Shown: positions 32,842 to 41,243 of the stretch, piece by piece
Layout: every line of letters begins with the position of its first letter
Numbering within the stretch: position 1 is the first letter of the stretch
Source: Microbacterium sp. AK031
GTDB lineage: Bacteria; Actinomycetota; Actinomycetes; Actinomycetales; Microbacteriaceae
Assembly: GCF_024807145.1 (NCBI RefSeq)
Contig: NZ_JANUCA010000008.1
Span: 124,001-188,000 of the forward strand
Direction: 5' to 3'
DNA: 64,000 nt
Notes under the pieces: model-generated
The model's database searches: none
What the model saw: the letters and a program-made list of their open reading frames with translations, nothing else
Told to the model about the DNA's origin: nothing
Translations under genes and position numbers: made by a program

Positions 32842-34488
32842 TGAGTACTCTCGTTCAGGCCCCGAGGTCGGCAGCACGCCGGTCTCGGGGCCTCGACGGC
32901 GTCGATGCGCTGACCGTCGCCCTGTGGATCGTGTGCGGGGCGGTCGTGCTCGTGCCCATCGGCGCCATCTTCACTCTCACGGCGGGCGGCTCTCAGCTGG
33001 GCGTGCTCGTGCAGGGCGACGTCGTTGAGGCCGCGGTCAACAGCCTCGTCTCGGCCACGTCGTCTGCGCTCGCCGCGGTGGCGGTGGGGGCGGCGTTCGC
33101 GGTCGTTCTCGAGCGCACCGATCTGCGTCATCGCCGCGTGCTTCGTCTGATCGCGCTTTCGCCACTGCTGATGCCGCCGTTCGTCGGCGCGATCGCGTGG
33201 CTCGGGATCGCAGGGCCGTCGAGCCCACTCAACGTCTGGTGGCGCGGAATGTTCGGCGGGCCGCTGTGGTCGATCTACGGTGCGGACGGGGTGATCATGC
33301 TTCTCACCGTGCACAGCTATCCGCTCGCCATGCTCATCGTCTCGGCGGCACTGCGGCGCATCCCGTCCGACCTCGAACAGGCCGCGCGCATCTCCGGCGC
33401 GGGGCCGGCGCGAGCGCTGTTCTCGGTCACCGTGCCGCTGCTGCGTCCGGCGCTGCTGTCGTCGTTCCTGCTGATCGCCGTGAGCAACCTCGCCGATTTC
33501 GGCATCCCCTCGATCATCGGCCTGCCCGAGCGCTACGTGACGCTCGCGACGCTCGTCTACCGGTATCTGCAGTCCGGGATCGTGGAGGAGCCGCTCGCCG
33601 TCGTCGCGACCATCGGCGTGGTCCTGCTCGTTCTCGCGGTCGGCGCGCTGCTGCTGAACGCGACGATCGGACGTCGCGGCTGGGAGCTCGACGTCTCGTC
33701 CTCTCCCGCCCAACCGCTCCCACTCGGGCGGGCGCGCACACCGTTGGGGATCGCGATGTGGACGATCGTGCTGGCCATCACATTGCTGCCGCTTCTCGCG
33801 CTGCTCACGCAGTCGCTGCTGCGCGCTCCCGGCGTGCCGCTGACGTTCGAGAACCTCACGTTCGACAACTTCGCCAAAGCGCTTTCGTCGTCGACGGCGC
33901 TGTCCGGCGCAGCCAACTCGGTCATGCTCGCAACACTCGCCGCCGTCGTCTGCGGGGTGCTCGGACTGGGCATCGGCGTGCTCACGACGCGCACGTCTGC
34001 ACGCGCCGCCAAGGGACTGAACGCCGTTGCTGCCGCAGGCTGTGCCCGGGATCGTGATCGCCGTGGCGTGGCTCATCCTCGCTCCGCGCATCGGACTGTT
34101 CAACACGCCCTGGTTGATACTGGCCGCCTACATCACCTCGTTCACCGCGCTGGTGGTGCAGTCGGTCACGGCGCCCCTGTCGAGCACACCGACCAGCGCC
34201 GAAGAGGCGGCACGCATCTCCGGGGCAGGGCGCCTTCGCGCGCTGATCGACATCTCATCCCGGATGGCGCTCCCCGCAGCCATCTCCGGCGCGGTCGTCG
34301 TCGCGGCCACTGCCGTGCGCGAGCTCACGTTGTCTGTACTGCTGCTCTCACCCGGATCGCAGACGCTCGGCGTCGCGATCTTCAATTTTCAGCAGGCCGG
34401 CGCGTTCAGCACCGCCGCGGCGTGGTCGCTCGTCGTGGCCGTGCTCGGCATCGCCGTCATCGGCTTGGCCACCCGCCGCCCCTCATGA
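32841..34488 (+). pseudogene. ABC transporter permease (FbpB/PhnUV-type, two fused halves), frameshifted
   Basis: An importer permease of about 548 residues would be encoded if a frame change occurs near 34024-34030. The first frame (GTG 32841) is normal for about 394 residues, with half 1 (EAA-like LEQAARISGAGPARALF) and the start of half 2 up to RAAKGLNAV. The rest (LPQAVPGIVIAVAWLIL through EEAARISGAGRLRALI to the stop at 34488) lies in another frame. A net loss of two bases, or gain of one, explains it, for example GCGC reduced to GC in TTGCTGCCG. It could be a sequencing error or a recent mutation; no slippery run is present. Confidence 0.8.
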
Positions 34489-34539
34489 ACCCGACCTCCG
34501 CACGTTCTGAACCTCCGCACATTCTGAAAGCGAGCCGTC

Positions 34540-35688
34540 ATGGCATCCGTGAATCTCGAGTCCGTATCGGTCCGCTACCCATCCGGCGCCGTCGGCCTGG
34601 AATCGATCGACATGCACGTCGACGATGGCGAGTTCATCGCGCTGGTGGGGCCATCCGGATCCGGCAAGACCACGCTGCTGCGCACGATCGCCGGGTTCCT
34701 CTCGCCCACGAGCGGCCGCGTGGCGATCGGCGACCGCACTGTGGCGGAGGGGAAGACGTTCGTGCCGCCGGAACAACGTGAGCTGGGCATGGTCTTCCAG
34801 CAGCACGCGGTCTGGCCGCATTGGAACGTCGGGCGCAACGTCGAGTACCCGCTGCGCCGCGCCGGGGCGCCGAAGACGGAGCGCACGGCACGTGTCGCCT
34901 CGGCGCTCGAACTCGTCGGACTCGCAGGCTACGCACGCCGAGACCCCGCGACGCTTTCTGGAGGTCAGCGTCAGCGGGTGGCCCTCGCCAGGGCGCTGGT
35001 CGCGCGTCCTCGTGTGCTGCTGCTCGACGAGGCGCTGTCGGCGCTGGACGAGCCCCTGCGGGATCACCTGCGACTGGAGCTGCACGCCCTGACCCGCGAG
35101 CTCGGCCTCACCGTGGTGCACGTCACGCATGATCGTTCCGAGGCGCTCGGGCTCGCGGATCGGGTCGCCGTGCTCGATGAGGGGAGGATCCGCCAGGTCG
35201 GCACACCGGACGAGCTGGTGACGCGCCCCGCGAGCGGGTTCGTCGCCCGATTCCTCTCGGATGCCACGCTCGTCCCCGGTGTCGTGGACGCCGAAGAGTT
35301 CCGCGCCGACGGACACCCGCTCCGGCTCTCGCGCGACGCCGACATGCCCGCACCTGGTCGAGCCCACGCATCGTTGCTGCCATCGGCGATCGATGTCACG
35401 CCCGATCATGATGGCGATGCGGTCGTGCGCTCGTCGCTGTTCACACCCGAGGGAAGCGACCTCATGGTCGATTGGTGCGGCGTCGCCGTACGTGCGCGCA
35501 CGCATGGCATCCGCCCTCGGGTCGGAGATCGGATGCGGGTCGCCGTGGGGCGGGCGCTGGTGTATCCCGACGCGGAGCCGGGCGCGCAGGCGCCGGGTGA
35601 TCGCGTCGGCTCGGCGGGGAAGCCGTCTGCCGACGATTCCACGGATGCCGTGGCGTCCGCCCGCTCGACCTCCTTCGCCCGCGCGTGA
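34540..35688 (+). CDS. ABC transporter ATP-binding protein (PotA/FbpC/PhnT-type)
   Basis: A 382-residue ATPase. Walker A GPSGSGKT is at residues 37-44, the Q-loop is in VFQQHA, the signature LSGGQ is at 139-143, Walker B LLLDEA at 160-165 and the H-loop is in HVTHD. A C-terminal regulatory TOBE-like region spans about 240-350. It energises the frameshifted permease. The last codons overlap the histidine phosphatase GTG (GTGA), so the genes are translationally coupled. Confidence 0.92.
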   Translation: MASVNLESVSVRYPSGAVGLESIDMHVDDGEFIALVGPSGSGKTTLLRTIAGFLSPTSGRVAIGDRTVAEGKTFVPPEQRELGMVFQQHAVWPHWNVGRNVEYPLRRAGAPKTERTARVASALELVGLAGYARRDPATLSGGQRQRVALARALVARPRVLLLDEALSALDEPLRDHLRLELHALTRELGLTVVHVTHDRSEALGLADRVAVLDEGRIRQVGTPDELVTRPASGFVARFLSDATLVPGVVDAEEFRADGHPLRLSRDADMPAPGRAHASLLPSAIDVTPDHDGDAVVRSSLFTPEGSDLMVDWCGVAVRARTHGIRPRVGDRMRVAVGRALVYPDAEPGAQAPGDRVGSAGKPSADDSTDAVASARSTSFARA

Positions 35689-36221
35689 CGGTCGCTCTCG
35701 TCCGGCACGGGCGCACCGCGTGGAACCTGGCCCGGCGCATGCAGGGGCGTGCCGACATCCCGCTGGACGCGCATGGCCGAGCTCAGGCGGAGAGTGCCGC
35801 GGAGCTGTTGTCCCGTGCCGAGTGGGCTCGCATCGTCTCATCGCCCCTGGACCGCGCGGCCGAGACTGCGTCGCTGATCAGACGGAAGCTCGCTCATGCG
35901 GAAGTCATGATGGACGAGCGCCTGATCGAACGCGATTACGGGGCTGCGGAGGGGATGGCGGTGAGCGAGGCGCGCGAGCGCTGGCCGGATTCCGACTATC
36001 CGGATGCTGAGCCGCTACACGAGACGACCGAGCGGGCGCGGCGGGTGCTGACGCACATCGAGCAGTTGGAGGGCGACAGCATCGTCGTCGCGCATGGCAC
36101 TCTGCTGCGTGTGGGCGTCGAAGCGCTCACCGCCGGCACGTGCCCGCGGATCCTTAATGGCCAGGTGGTGCTGCTGGAGCGGGATGGCGCCGAACGGTTC
36201 GTTGCGAGGTTCCTGAGCTGA
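35685..36221 (+). CDS. Histidine phosphatase family (phosphoglycerate-mutase-like) protein
   Basis: A 178-residue phosphomonoesterase with the RHG motif at residues 7-9 (phospho-accepting H8), a second Arg in SSPLDRAAET, acid/base E in ERDYGAAEGM and the second His in VVAHGTLL. Its small size suits a broad-specificity phosphatase rather than a mutase. It is the last gene of the importer operon and the third phosphatase fold in it, supporting dephosphorylation of the imported compound. Confidence 0.9.
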   Translation: MTVALVRHGRTAWNLARRMQGRADIPLDAHGRAQAESAAELLSRAEWARIVSSPLDRAAETASLIRRKLAHAEVMMDERLIERDYGAAEGMAVSEARERWPDSDYPDAEPLHETTERARRVLTHIEQLEGDSIVVAHGTLLRVGVEALTAGTCPRILNGQVVLLERDGAERFVARFLS

Positions 36222-36225
36222 GCCG

Positions 36226-36241
36226 TGACGCGAGCGCGTCA
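36226..36241. terminator. Short inverted repeat between convergent genes
   Basis: TGACGCG and CGCGTCA are seven-base arms with a two-base centre, lying between the stops of the histidine phosphatase and IclR genes. It could act in both directions; the tight loop lowers confidence. Confidence 0.35.
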
Positions 36242-36248
36242 ATTGCAC

Positions 36249-37139
36249 TCAACCCTGCGTCGCCGGCGAACCCAGCGAGATCGAAAGCTCGCGTGCGGCC
36301 TGCGCGACGTAGGCGCCGAGCCGGTCCACCTGCCCCCCGATACGCGATTTCGGCGCGCTCACATTGATGGCCGCGACGATGTGCCCGGTGAAATCCGTGA
36401 TCGGAGCGGAGGCCCCGACCACTCCGAGCTCGAGCTCCTCATCGAGTGTGGCGTAACCGCGTTCACGGATTCTCTGCAGCTCGGTGAGAAGCGAATCGAG
36501 GTCGCGCACGATCGCCTTGTTCTCCGGTGGGGTCTCCAGCACCGCGAATCCCGCTGCCGCCATCGCCGGGTTCAACGGCCCGACCAGGGGCTGGTCCCTG
36601 CCGTGCTCCTGGTACCAGCGGGTGAGCGACGCGCGATCCCAGTCGCTGATGAGCACGCGGCCGGAAGGCGTACGCCACGCGGCCGTCGTCACGCCCTCCC
36701 ACCCAGTCGTTCGGAACTCATGCGGACTGAGCTCGCTCAGCACCGTCAGCACGTTCCCACCGCGGAGTACGCACAGGTGAGTGGTCTCGCGCGTCGACTG
36801 CGCGATGTTGCGCAGGTGGGGGCGGGCGCGAGAGACCAGCGTCGCCTCGGTGGTGCGCGCGGCGATCGCGAACAGGCGGCTTCCCAGCCGGTAGTTCATG
36901 GTCGTGTCATCGCGGACCACGAGCTCGGCATCGGCGAGCGTCGCCATCGTCCGAGAGATCACCGCCTTGTCTCGGCCGGTGAGCTGTGCGATCCGCATCA
37001 CGCCCAGACCGCCTTCTGCGACGGCCTCATCGCTGCCGAGCAACTCGACGATCTCGATGTCCCGACCCAACCCTGAGGAGTTGCGACGCGCGGCGCTCTG
37101 CGTGGAGGTCATCTCCACAGCGTAGGTGGCCGTTGCCAT
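36249..37139 (-). CDS. IclR-family transcriptional regulator
   Basis: A 296-residue regulator. The wHTH is at about residues 25-90 (GVMRIAQLTGRDKAVISRTMATLADAELV), and the effector-binding IclR domain at about 105-285 (HLCVLRGGNVLTVLS, GRVLISDW, GYATLDEELELGVVGASAPI). The ATG at 37139 overlaps a palindrome shared with the divergent Fae operon promoter; an in-frame ATG at 37112 is an alternative. It probably regulates the ten-gene transport and catabolic operon. Confidence 0.92.
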   Translation of the reverse strand: MATATYAVEMTSTQSAARRNSSGLGRDIEIVELLGSDEAVAEGGLGVMRIAQLTGRDKAVISRTMATLADAELVVRDDTTMNYRLGSRLFAIAARTTEATLVSRARPHLRNIAQSTRETTHLCVLRGGNVLTVLSELSPHEFRTTGWEGVTTAAWRTPSGRVLISDWDRASLTRWYQEHGRDQPLVGPLNPAMAAAGFAVLETPPENKAIVRDLDSLLTELQRIRERGYATLDEELELGVVGASAPITDFTGHIVAAINVSAPKSRIGGQVDRLGAYVAQAARELSISLGSPATQG

Positions 37140-37156
37140 ATGGTCAACATGCGTTG
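37132..37156. promoter_or_regulatory. Probable IclR operator region
   Basis: GTTGCCATATGGTCAAC (37132-37148) is a near-palindrome centred on CCATATGG, overlapped by the dyad CAAC-ATGC-GTTG (37145-37156). They cover the IclR start codon and the -35 of the divergent operon promoter. Confidence 0.5.
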
Positions 37157-37182
37157 TGGGAATGTCATCTGTTCCCTAACCT
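37154..37182 (+). promoter_or_regulatory. Predicted promoter of the OpuC/Fae operon
   Basis: TTGTGG (37154-37159), 17 bases, TAACCT (37177-37182). The same -10 hexamer and spacing occur in the ArsR promoter. The upstream edge overlaps the probable IclR operator. Confidence 0.5.
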
Positions 37183-37236
37183 GATGTCATCGTCACTCGG
37201 ACGATCCCCTCACCGTTGAGAAAGGAGCGACAGTCC

Positions 37237-37902
37237 GTGTCAGGATTCGATCTCGACAACGTCACGAAGTTCCTCGAACGCCGCTGGGAGGACATCCTCC
37301 AGCTGGCGGCCGAGCACCTGCTCGTCGTTGTGATCTCGCTCGCCATCGCGCTTGTCATCGGGGTGGTTCTCGGGCTGCTCGTCTGGGACCGCGCGACGCC
37401 GCGGGCGATCGCGATCACCTCGGCATCCGTCGCGATCACGATCCCGTCGCTCGCGTTGCTCGCGCTGCTCAGCCCGATCCTCGGCCTCGGATGGGGGCCG
37501 ACGATCGTCGCCCTCGTCTTCTACTCGCTGCTGCCGATCATTCGCAACACGGTGGTCGGCCTCCGCGAGATCCCCGCTCACATCCTCGAGTCGGCGACGG
37601 CCATGGGAATGAGCAGGTCCAGGGTGCTGCTCACCACCCAGCTGCCGCTCGCCTGGCCCGTGATCCTCACCGGCACTCGCGTCGCCGCACAGCTCTCGCT
37701 CGGCATCGCCGCGATCGCAGCGTACGTCGCCGGCCCCGGACTCGGCCAGTACATCTTCAAAGGACTCTCGTCGCTCGGTTCGAAGAACGCGTTGAACTAC
37801 GCCCTCGCCGGCACCGTCGGAGTCATCGTCCTCGCGCTCCTCGTCGATGGAGCGTTCGTTCTCATCTCCCGATACACAACCTCGAGGGGTCTTCGTGCCT
37901 GA
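37237..37902 (+). CDS. OpuC-type (glycine betaine/quaternary-compound) ABC permease 1
   Basis: About 221 residues with five to six membrane helices. The EAA-loop region is REIPAHILESATAMGMSRSR, typical of ProW/OpuCB permeases. The GTG at 37237 has aaaggag nine bases upstream. It is the first gene of the IclR-linked operon and overlaps the ATPase by eight bases. Family ligands are glycine betaine, carnitine, choline and related compatible solutes; here the adjoining catabolic genes suggest import as a nutrient. Confidence 0.92.
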   Translation: MSGFDLDNVTKFLERRWEDILQLAAEHLLVVVISLAIALVIGVVLGLLVWDRATPRAIAITSASVAITIPSLALLALLSPILGLGWGPTIVALVFYSLLPIIRNTVVGLREIPAHILESATAMGMSRSRVLLTTQLPLAWPVILTGTRVAAQLSLGIAAIAAYVAGPGLGQYIFKGLSSLGSKNALNYALAGTVGVIVLALLVDGAFVLISRYTTSRGLRA

Positions 37903-38953
37903 TCTCACCACCGACACACAGAAGGTGTCCACCGACACCGGTTTCCTCTCCGCGATCGCGCAGAAGCAGCGCGGAGTCGGCATCGAGCTCCGCGGCGTCA
38001 GCAAGGTCTACCCGGGACAGGAAGCGCCGGCCGTCGAAGACTTCTCGATGCAGATCGCCCCGGGCGAACTCGTGATGTTCGTAGGGCCCAGCGGATGCGG
38101 CAAGACGACGACGATGAAGATGATCAACCGCATCATCGAGCCGACGGGCGGCTCCATCCGCATCGACGGCACTGACATCCTGTCGATGAACCCCAACCAG
38201 CTCCGCCGCCACATCGGCTACGTCATTCAGCAGATCGGACTGTTCCCGCACCTGACGATCGCCGAGAACATCGGCGTCGTCCCCCGCCTGCTCGGCTGGT
38301 CGAAGGCGAAGACGGCCGAGCGCGTCGATGAGCTGCTGCAGACTGTGCAGCTCGACCCTGGGCAGTTCGCGAAGCGGTATCCGAAGCAGCTCTCCGGCGG
38401 CCAGCAGCAGCGAGCGGGCGTCGCCCGTGCGCTCGCCGCCGATCCGCCGGTCATGCTCATGGACGAACCGTTCGGCGCCACTGACCCGATCACACGCGAG
38501 AAGCTGCAGGCGGAGTTCCTGCGCCTTCAGGCCGACATCGGCAAGACGATCATCTTCGTCACCCACGATTTCGACGAGGCGATCAAGCTCGGGGACCGGA
38601 TCGCCGTGCTCAGCGACCGCTCGCACATCGAGCAGTTCGACACCCCGGCGCACATCCTCGCGAATCCGGCGAACGAATACGTGGCATCATTCATCGGCCA
38701 TGGCGCCGCGCTGAAGCGACTCGCACTCATCCCGGTCTCAGAGGCGCGGCTGCGGCCGGCAGCCGACGGGGCTCCGCAGCTCGATCTCGACGTCTCGCTG
38801 CGCGACGCACTCGATCTGCTCATGGTCACCGGTGCGCCGGTCGTGAACGTGGTCGATGCCGACGGTCGAGTGCGCGGATCCATCGACAACGCCGGGATCT
38901 CCGCGGTGCTCACGGACGCACCGGATGCCGCCGCCATCGAGGGGACGCGCTGA
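37895..38953 (+). CDS. OpuC-type ABC transporter ATP-binding protein
   Basis: A 352-residue ATPase. Walker A GPSGCGKT is at residues 64-71, then the Q-loop in VIQQIGLFPH, signature LSGGQQQR, Walker B VMLMDEPFGATD and the H-loop in VTHDFDEA. The C-terminus has a CBS-like region (about 300-340: LRDALDLLMVTGAPVVNVVD), as in OpuCA, where such domains gate transport by ionic strength. The GTG at 37895 is preceded by gagggg. Confidence 0.92.
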   Translation: MPDLTTDTQKVSTDTGFLSAIAQKQRGVGIELRGVSKVYPGQEAPAVEDFSMQIAPGELVMFVGPSGCGKTTTMKMINRIIEPTGGSIRIDGTDILSMNPNQLRRHIGYVIQQIGLFPHLTIAENIGVVPRLLGWSKAKTAERVDELLQTVQLDPGQFAKRYPKQLSGGQQQRAGVARALAADPPVMLMDEPFGATDPITREKLQAEFLRLQADIGKTIIFVTHDFDEAIKLGDRIAVLSDRSHIEQFDTPAHILANPANEYVASFIGHGAALKRLALIPVSEARLRPAADGAPQLDLDVSLRDALDLLMVTGAPVVNVVDADGRVRGSIDNAGISAVLTDAPDAAAIEGTR

Positions 38954-38954
38954 G

Positions 38955-39731
38955 ATGACTGTCGTCTCCGCGACTCAGATGACTCCGGTCGTCGCCCGCA
39001 GTGGTCGGTTCGGCTCGGTCGCGCGCATATCAGCCGCACCGCTCGTCGTCGGCGCCGTCCTGGTGCTCACGCTCGTGTGGGTCGCGACGATTCCGCTGGA
39101 TTCGATCGAGCAGCGCACGCTGAATCCCGATTACATCCTGTCCCGCGTGGGCGAGCACCTGCTTCTCACCGCGGCCGCCTCCGCGCTCGTCGCGGTCCTC
39201 GCGATCCCCGCCGGTATCGGCGTCTACCGCAGTCGCTCCAAGATCGTGCACGCCATCGCCTTGGGACTCGCGAACATCGGCCAGGCGACGCCGGCGGTCG
39301 GCGTCGTGATCCTGCTGGCGATCGTGTGGCAGACGGGATTCGCCACCGCGCTGGTCGCACTCGTGGCGTACTCGTTCCTCCCTGTGCTGCGCAACACGCT
39401 CGTCGGCCTCGAGCAGGTGGATGCCGGAGTCAAGGAGGCTGCGCGCGGTATGGGGATGACGTCGGGGCAGGTGCTGCGCCGTATCGAGCTTCCGCTCGCA
39501 TCTCCGGTGATCCTCGCCGGGCTCCGCACCGCCCTCGTCTTCTGCGTGGGCGTCGCGACCATCGCCACCTTCATCAACGCCGGCGGCCTTGGCGACATGA
39601 TCGTCAACGGACTGAAGCTGCAGCGGTTCCCCGTGCTGCTCGTCGGCGCCGTACTGGTCGCCGCAATCGCCGTCCTCATCGACTGGATCGCCGGTCTCGT
39701 TGAAGAAGCAGTCCGCCCTCGCGGACTGTGA
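38955..39731 (+). CDS. OpuC-type ABC permease 2
   Basis: A 258-residue permease with helices from about residue 20 on and the EAA-type loop QVDAGVKEAARGMGMTSGQVL. It pairs with permease 1. The ATG at 38955 is one base after the ATPase stop. A longer frame starting inside the ATPase gene carries no family sequence. Confidence 0.92.
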   Translation: MTVVSATQMTPVVARSGRFGSVARISAAPLVVGAVLVLTLVWVATIPLDSIEQRTLNPDYILSRVGEHLLLTAAASALVAVLAIPAGIGVYRSRSKIVHAIALGLANIGQATPAVGVVILLAIVWQTGFATALVALVAYSFLPVLRNTLVGLEQVDAGVKEAARGMGMTSGQVLRRIELPLASPVILAGLRTALVFCVGVATIATFINAGGLGDMIVNGLKLQRFPVLLVGAVLVAAIAVLIDWIAGLVEEAVRPRGL

Positions 39732-39780
39732 CCGTTCTTCCCTCCACACGCATCTGCACGTCACACATCAAGGAGCAATC

Positions 39781-40710
39781 ATGAACAAACACCTCATCAC
39801 CGGAGTCACCGCGCTCGCCGCGGGTGCGCTCCTTCTCACGGGATGCTCGGGATCTACCAGCACCGCCAGCGCAGGCGACGAGCTCGAAGGACTGACCGGA
39901 CAGGTCGGCTCGAAGGACTTCTCAGAGCAGTACATCCTCGCGTACATCACCACTGAGCTGCTCAACGCCCATGGCGCCGATCTCGAAGCGAACGTGAAGC
40001 TGGTGGGCTCTGCCAACGTGCGCCAGGCACTGGAGAACGGTGACTTCATCGGCTACTGGGAGTACACCGGCACCTCGTGGATCACCTACAACGGCAACAC
40101 CACGCCGGTGAAGGGCGCCGAGGCCCAGTTCGACGCCGTCAAGGAGGCGGATGCCGAGAAGGACATCGCCTGGCTGGACCCCGCGCCCCTCAACAACACG
40201 TACGCGTTCGCCGTCCGCGCCGACAAGGCAGAGGAGCTGGGCGTGAAGACCATGAGTGACGTCGCCGCGCTTCCTGCCGAGGAACAGACGTTCTGCATCG
40301 AGAGCGAGTTCTCCACGAGAGACGATGGCTGGCCGGGGCTCAAGACGGCCTACGGGATCGACATCCCGGACTCGAACGTCACGATGCTCGACACCGGCGT
40401 CATCTACACGGCCACGCAGAAGGGCGACGACTGCAACTTCGGCGAGGTCTTCCAGACCGACGGCCGCATCCCCGCTCTCGATCTGGTCGTGATGGAGGAT
40501 GACGAAGAGTTCTTCCCCTCTTACCAGGGCGGCTTCACGATCCGTCAGGAGGTCCTCGACGACTACCCGGAGATCGCCGACATCATCGCCGAGATCGCTC
40601 CGCTGCTGACCACCGAGGAGATGCAGAAGCTCAACGCGCTGGTCGACGTCGAGGGTGAAGACCCCGAAGACGTGGCGATCGACTGGCTCGAAGAGCAGGA
40701 GCTGATCTGA
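39781..40710 (+). CDS. OpuC-type substrate-binding lipoprotein
   Basis: A 310-residue extracellular receptor with lipobox LTGC (C22). The mature part has the OpuAC fold signature VGSKDFSEQYILAYITTELL, then GDFIGYWEYTGTSWITY and APLNNTYAFAVR. Aromatic residues W and Y in these blocks could form the cation-binding cage used for quaternary amines. The ATG at 39781 follows aaggagcaatc. Its stop overlaps the Fae start (TGATG), tying import directly to Fae expression. Confidence 0.9.
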   Translation: MNKHLITGVTALAAGALLLTGCSGSTSTASAGDELEGLTGQVGSKDFSEQYILAYITTELLNAHGADLEANVKLVGSANVRQALENGDFIGYWEYTGTSWITYNGNTTPVKGAEAQFDAVKEADAEKDIAWLDPAPLNNTYAFAVRADKAEELGVKTMSDVAALPAEEQTFCIESEFSTRDDGWPGLKTAYGIDIPDSNVTMLDTGVIYTATQKGDDCNFGEVFQTDGRIPALDLVVMEDDEEFFPSYQGGFTIRQEVLDDYPEIADIIAEIAPLLTTEEMQKLNALVDVEGEDPEDVAIDWLEEQELI

Positions 40711-41222
40711 TGACGGACGCACTTCAGCTCGGCGAGAGCTTCATCGGCGAAGGGGTGAACGCCGCGCACATCAACAGCGTGTACGGCTCTCGTTCCGGAC
40801 CCGCCGGCACCGCCTGGGCCACGGCTCTCGCGACACCGAGTCAGGGGCACGTACCGTTCGTCGCGGTGCTGCGCCCCTCCCTTCCGGTCAAGCCGCTGAC
40901 GCTGTTCGTCACCAAGGCCGCACCGGCGAACGACGAGCACGGCAACCACATCTGGGGCCCGGCGCAGGCCGGTGTCGCGGCGGGTGTCGCTGATGCGGTG
41001 GCGGAGGGCACGCTACCGGCGGATGCCGTCGACGACAGCGTCGTGATCACGGCGGTCTGGGTGAACCCCGGAGCAGATGACGCGGATGCCGTGTACCGCA
41101 ACAACCGCGAAGCCACCCGCACGGCACTGCACAACGGCTCGCAGGGCCTGCCGCGCACTGAAGAGGTCCTCGACGCACGGTCGGCACCTCACAACCCCTT
41201 CTACACGGCCCCGGCCGACTGA
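40710..41222 (+). CDS. fae: Formaldehyde-activating enzyme (Fae) family protein
   Basis: A 170-residue protein, matching the family length. The N-terminal block GESFIGEGVNAAHINSVYG carries H20 at the position of the catalytic His of methylotroph Fae. PFVAVLRPSLPVKPLTLFVTK, IWGPAQAGVAAGVADAVAEG and the final PHNPF also match end to end. Known Fae condenses formaldehyde with tetrahydromethanopterin. No genes of that cofactor pathway are visible, and it lies inside a catabolic operon, so it may handle formaldehyde released from the imported compound or catalyse a related aldol-type step. Confidence 0.9.
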   Translation: MTDALQLGESFIGEGVNAAHINSVYGSRSGPAGTAWATALATPSQGHVPFVAVLRPSLPVKPLTLFVTKAAPANDEHGNHIWGPAQAGVAAGVADAVAEGTLPADAVDDSVVITAVWVNPGADDADAVYRNNREATRTALHNGSQGLPRTEEVLDARSAPHNPFYTAPAD

Positions 41223-41243
41223 GTTACTGGAGATCTGATAAGC

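Noticed and set aside
34020..34035. Programmed ribosomal frameshifting in the permease
   Set aside because: There is no slippery heptamer, internal Shine-Dalgarno or obvious stimulating structure, and such permeases are not known to use it.
34027..34488. Treating the permease C-terminal part as a separate small gene
   Set aside because: It has no start signal and begins exactly where the first frame loses homology, so a frameshift is the simpler reading.
31804..36221. Ferric iron importer as the firm assignment for the Fbp-type system
   Set aside because: The operon has three phosphatases and an RpiR regulator and no iron box is visible upstream, so iron is not the best-supported ligand.
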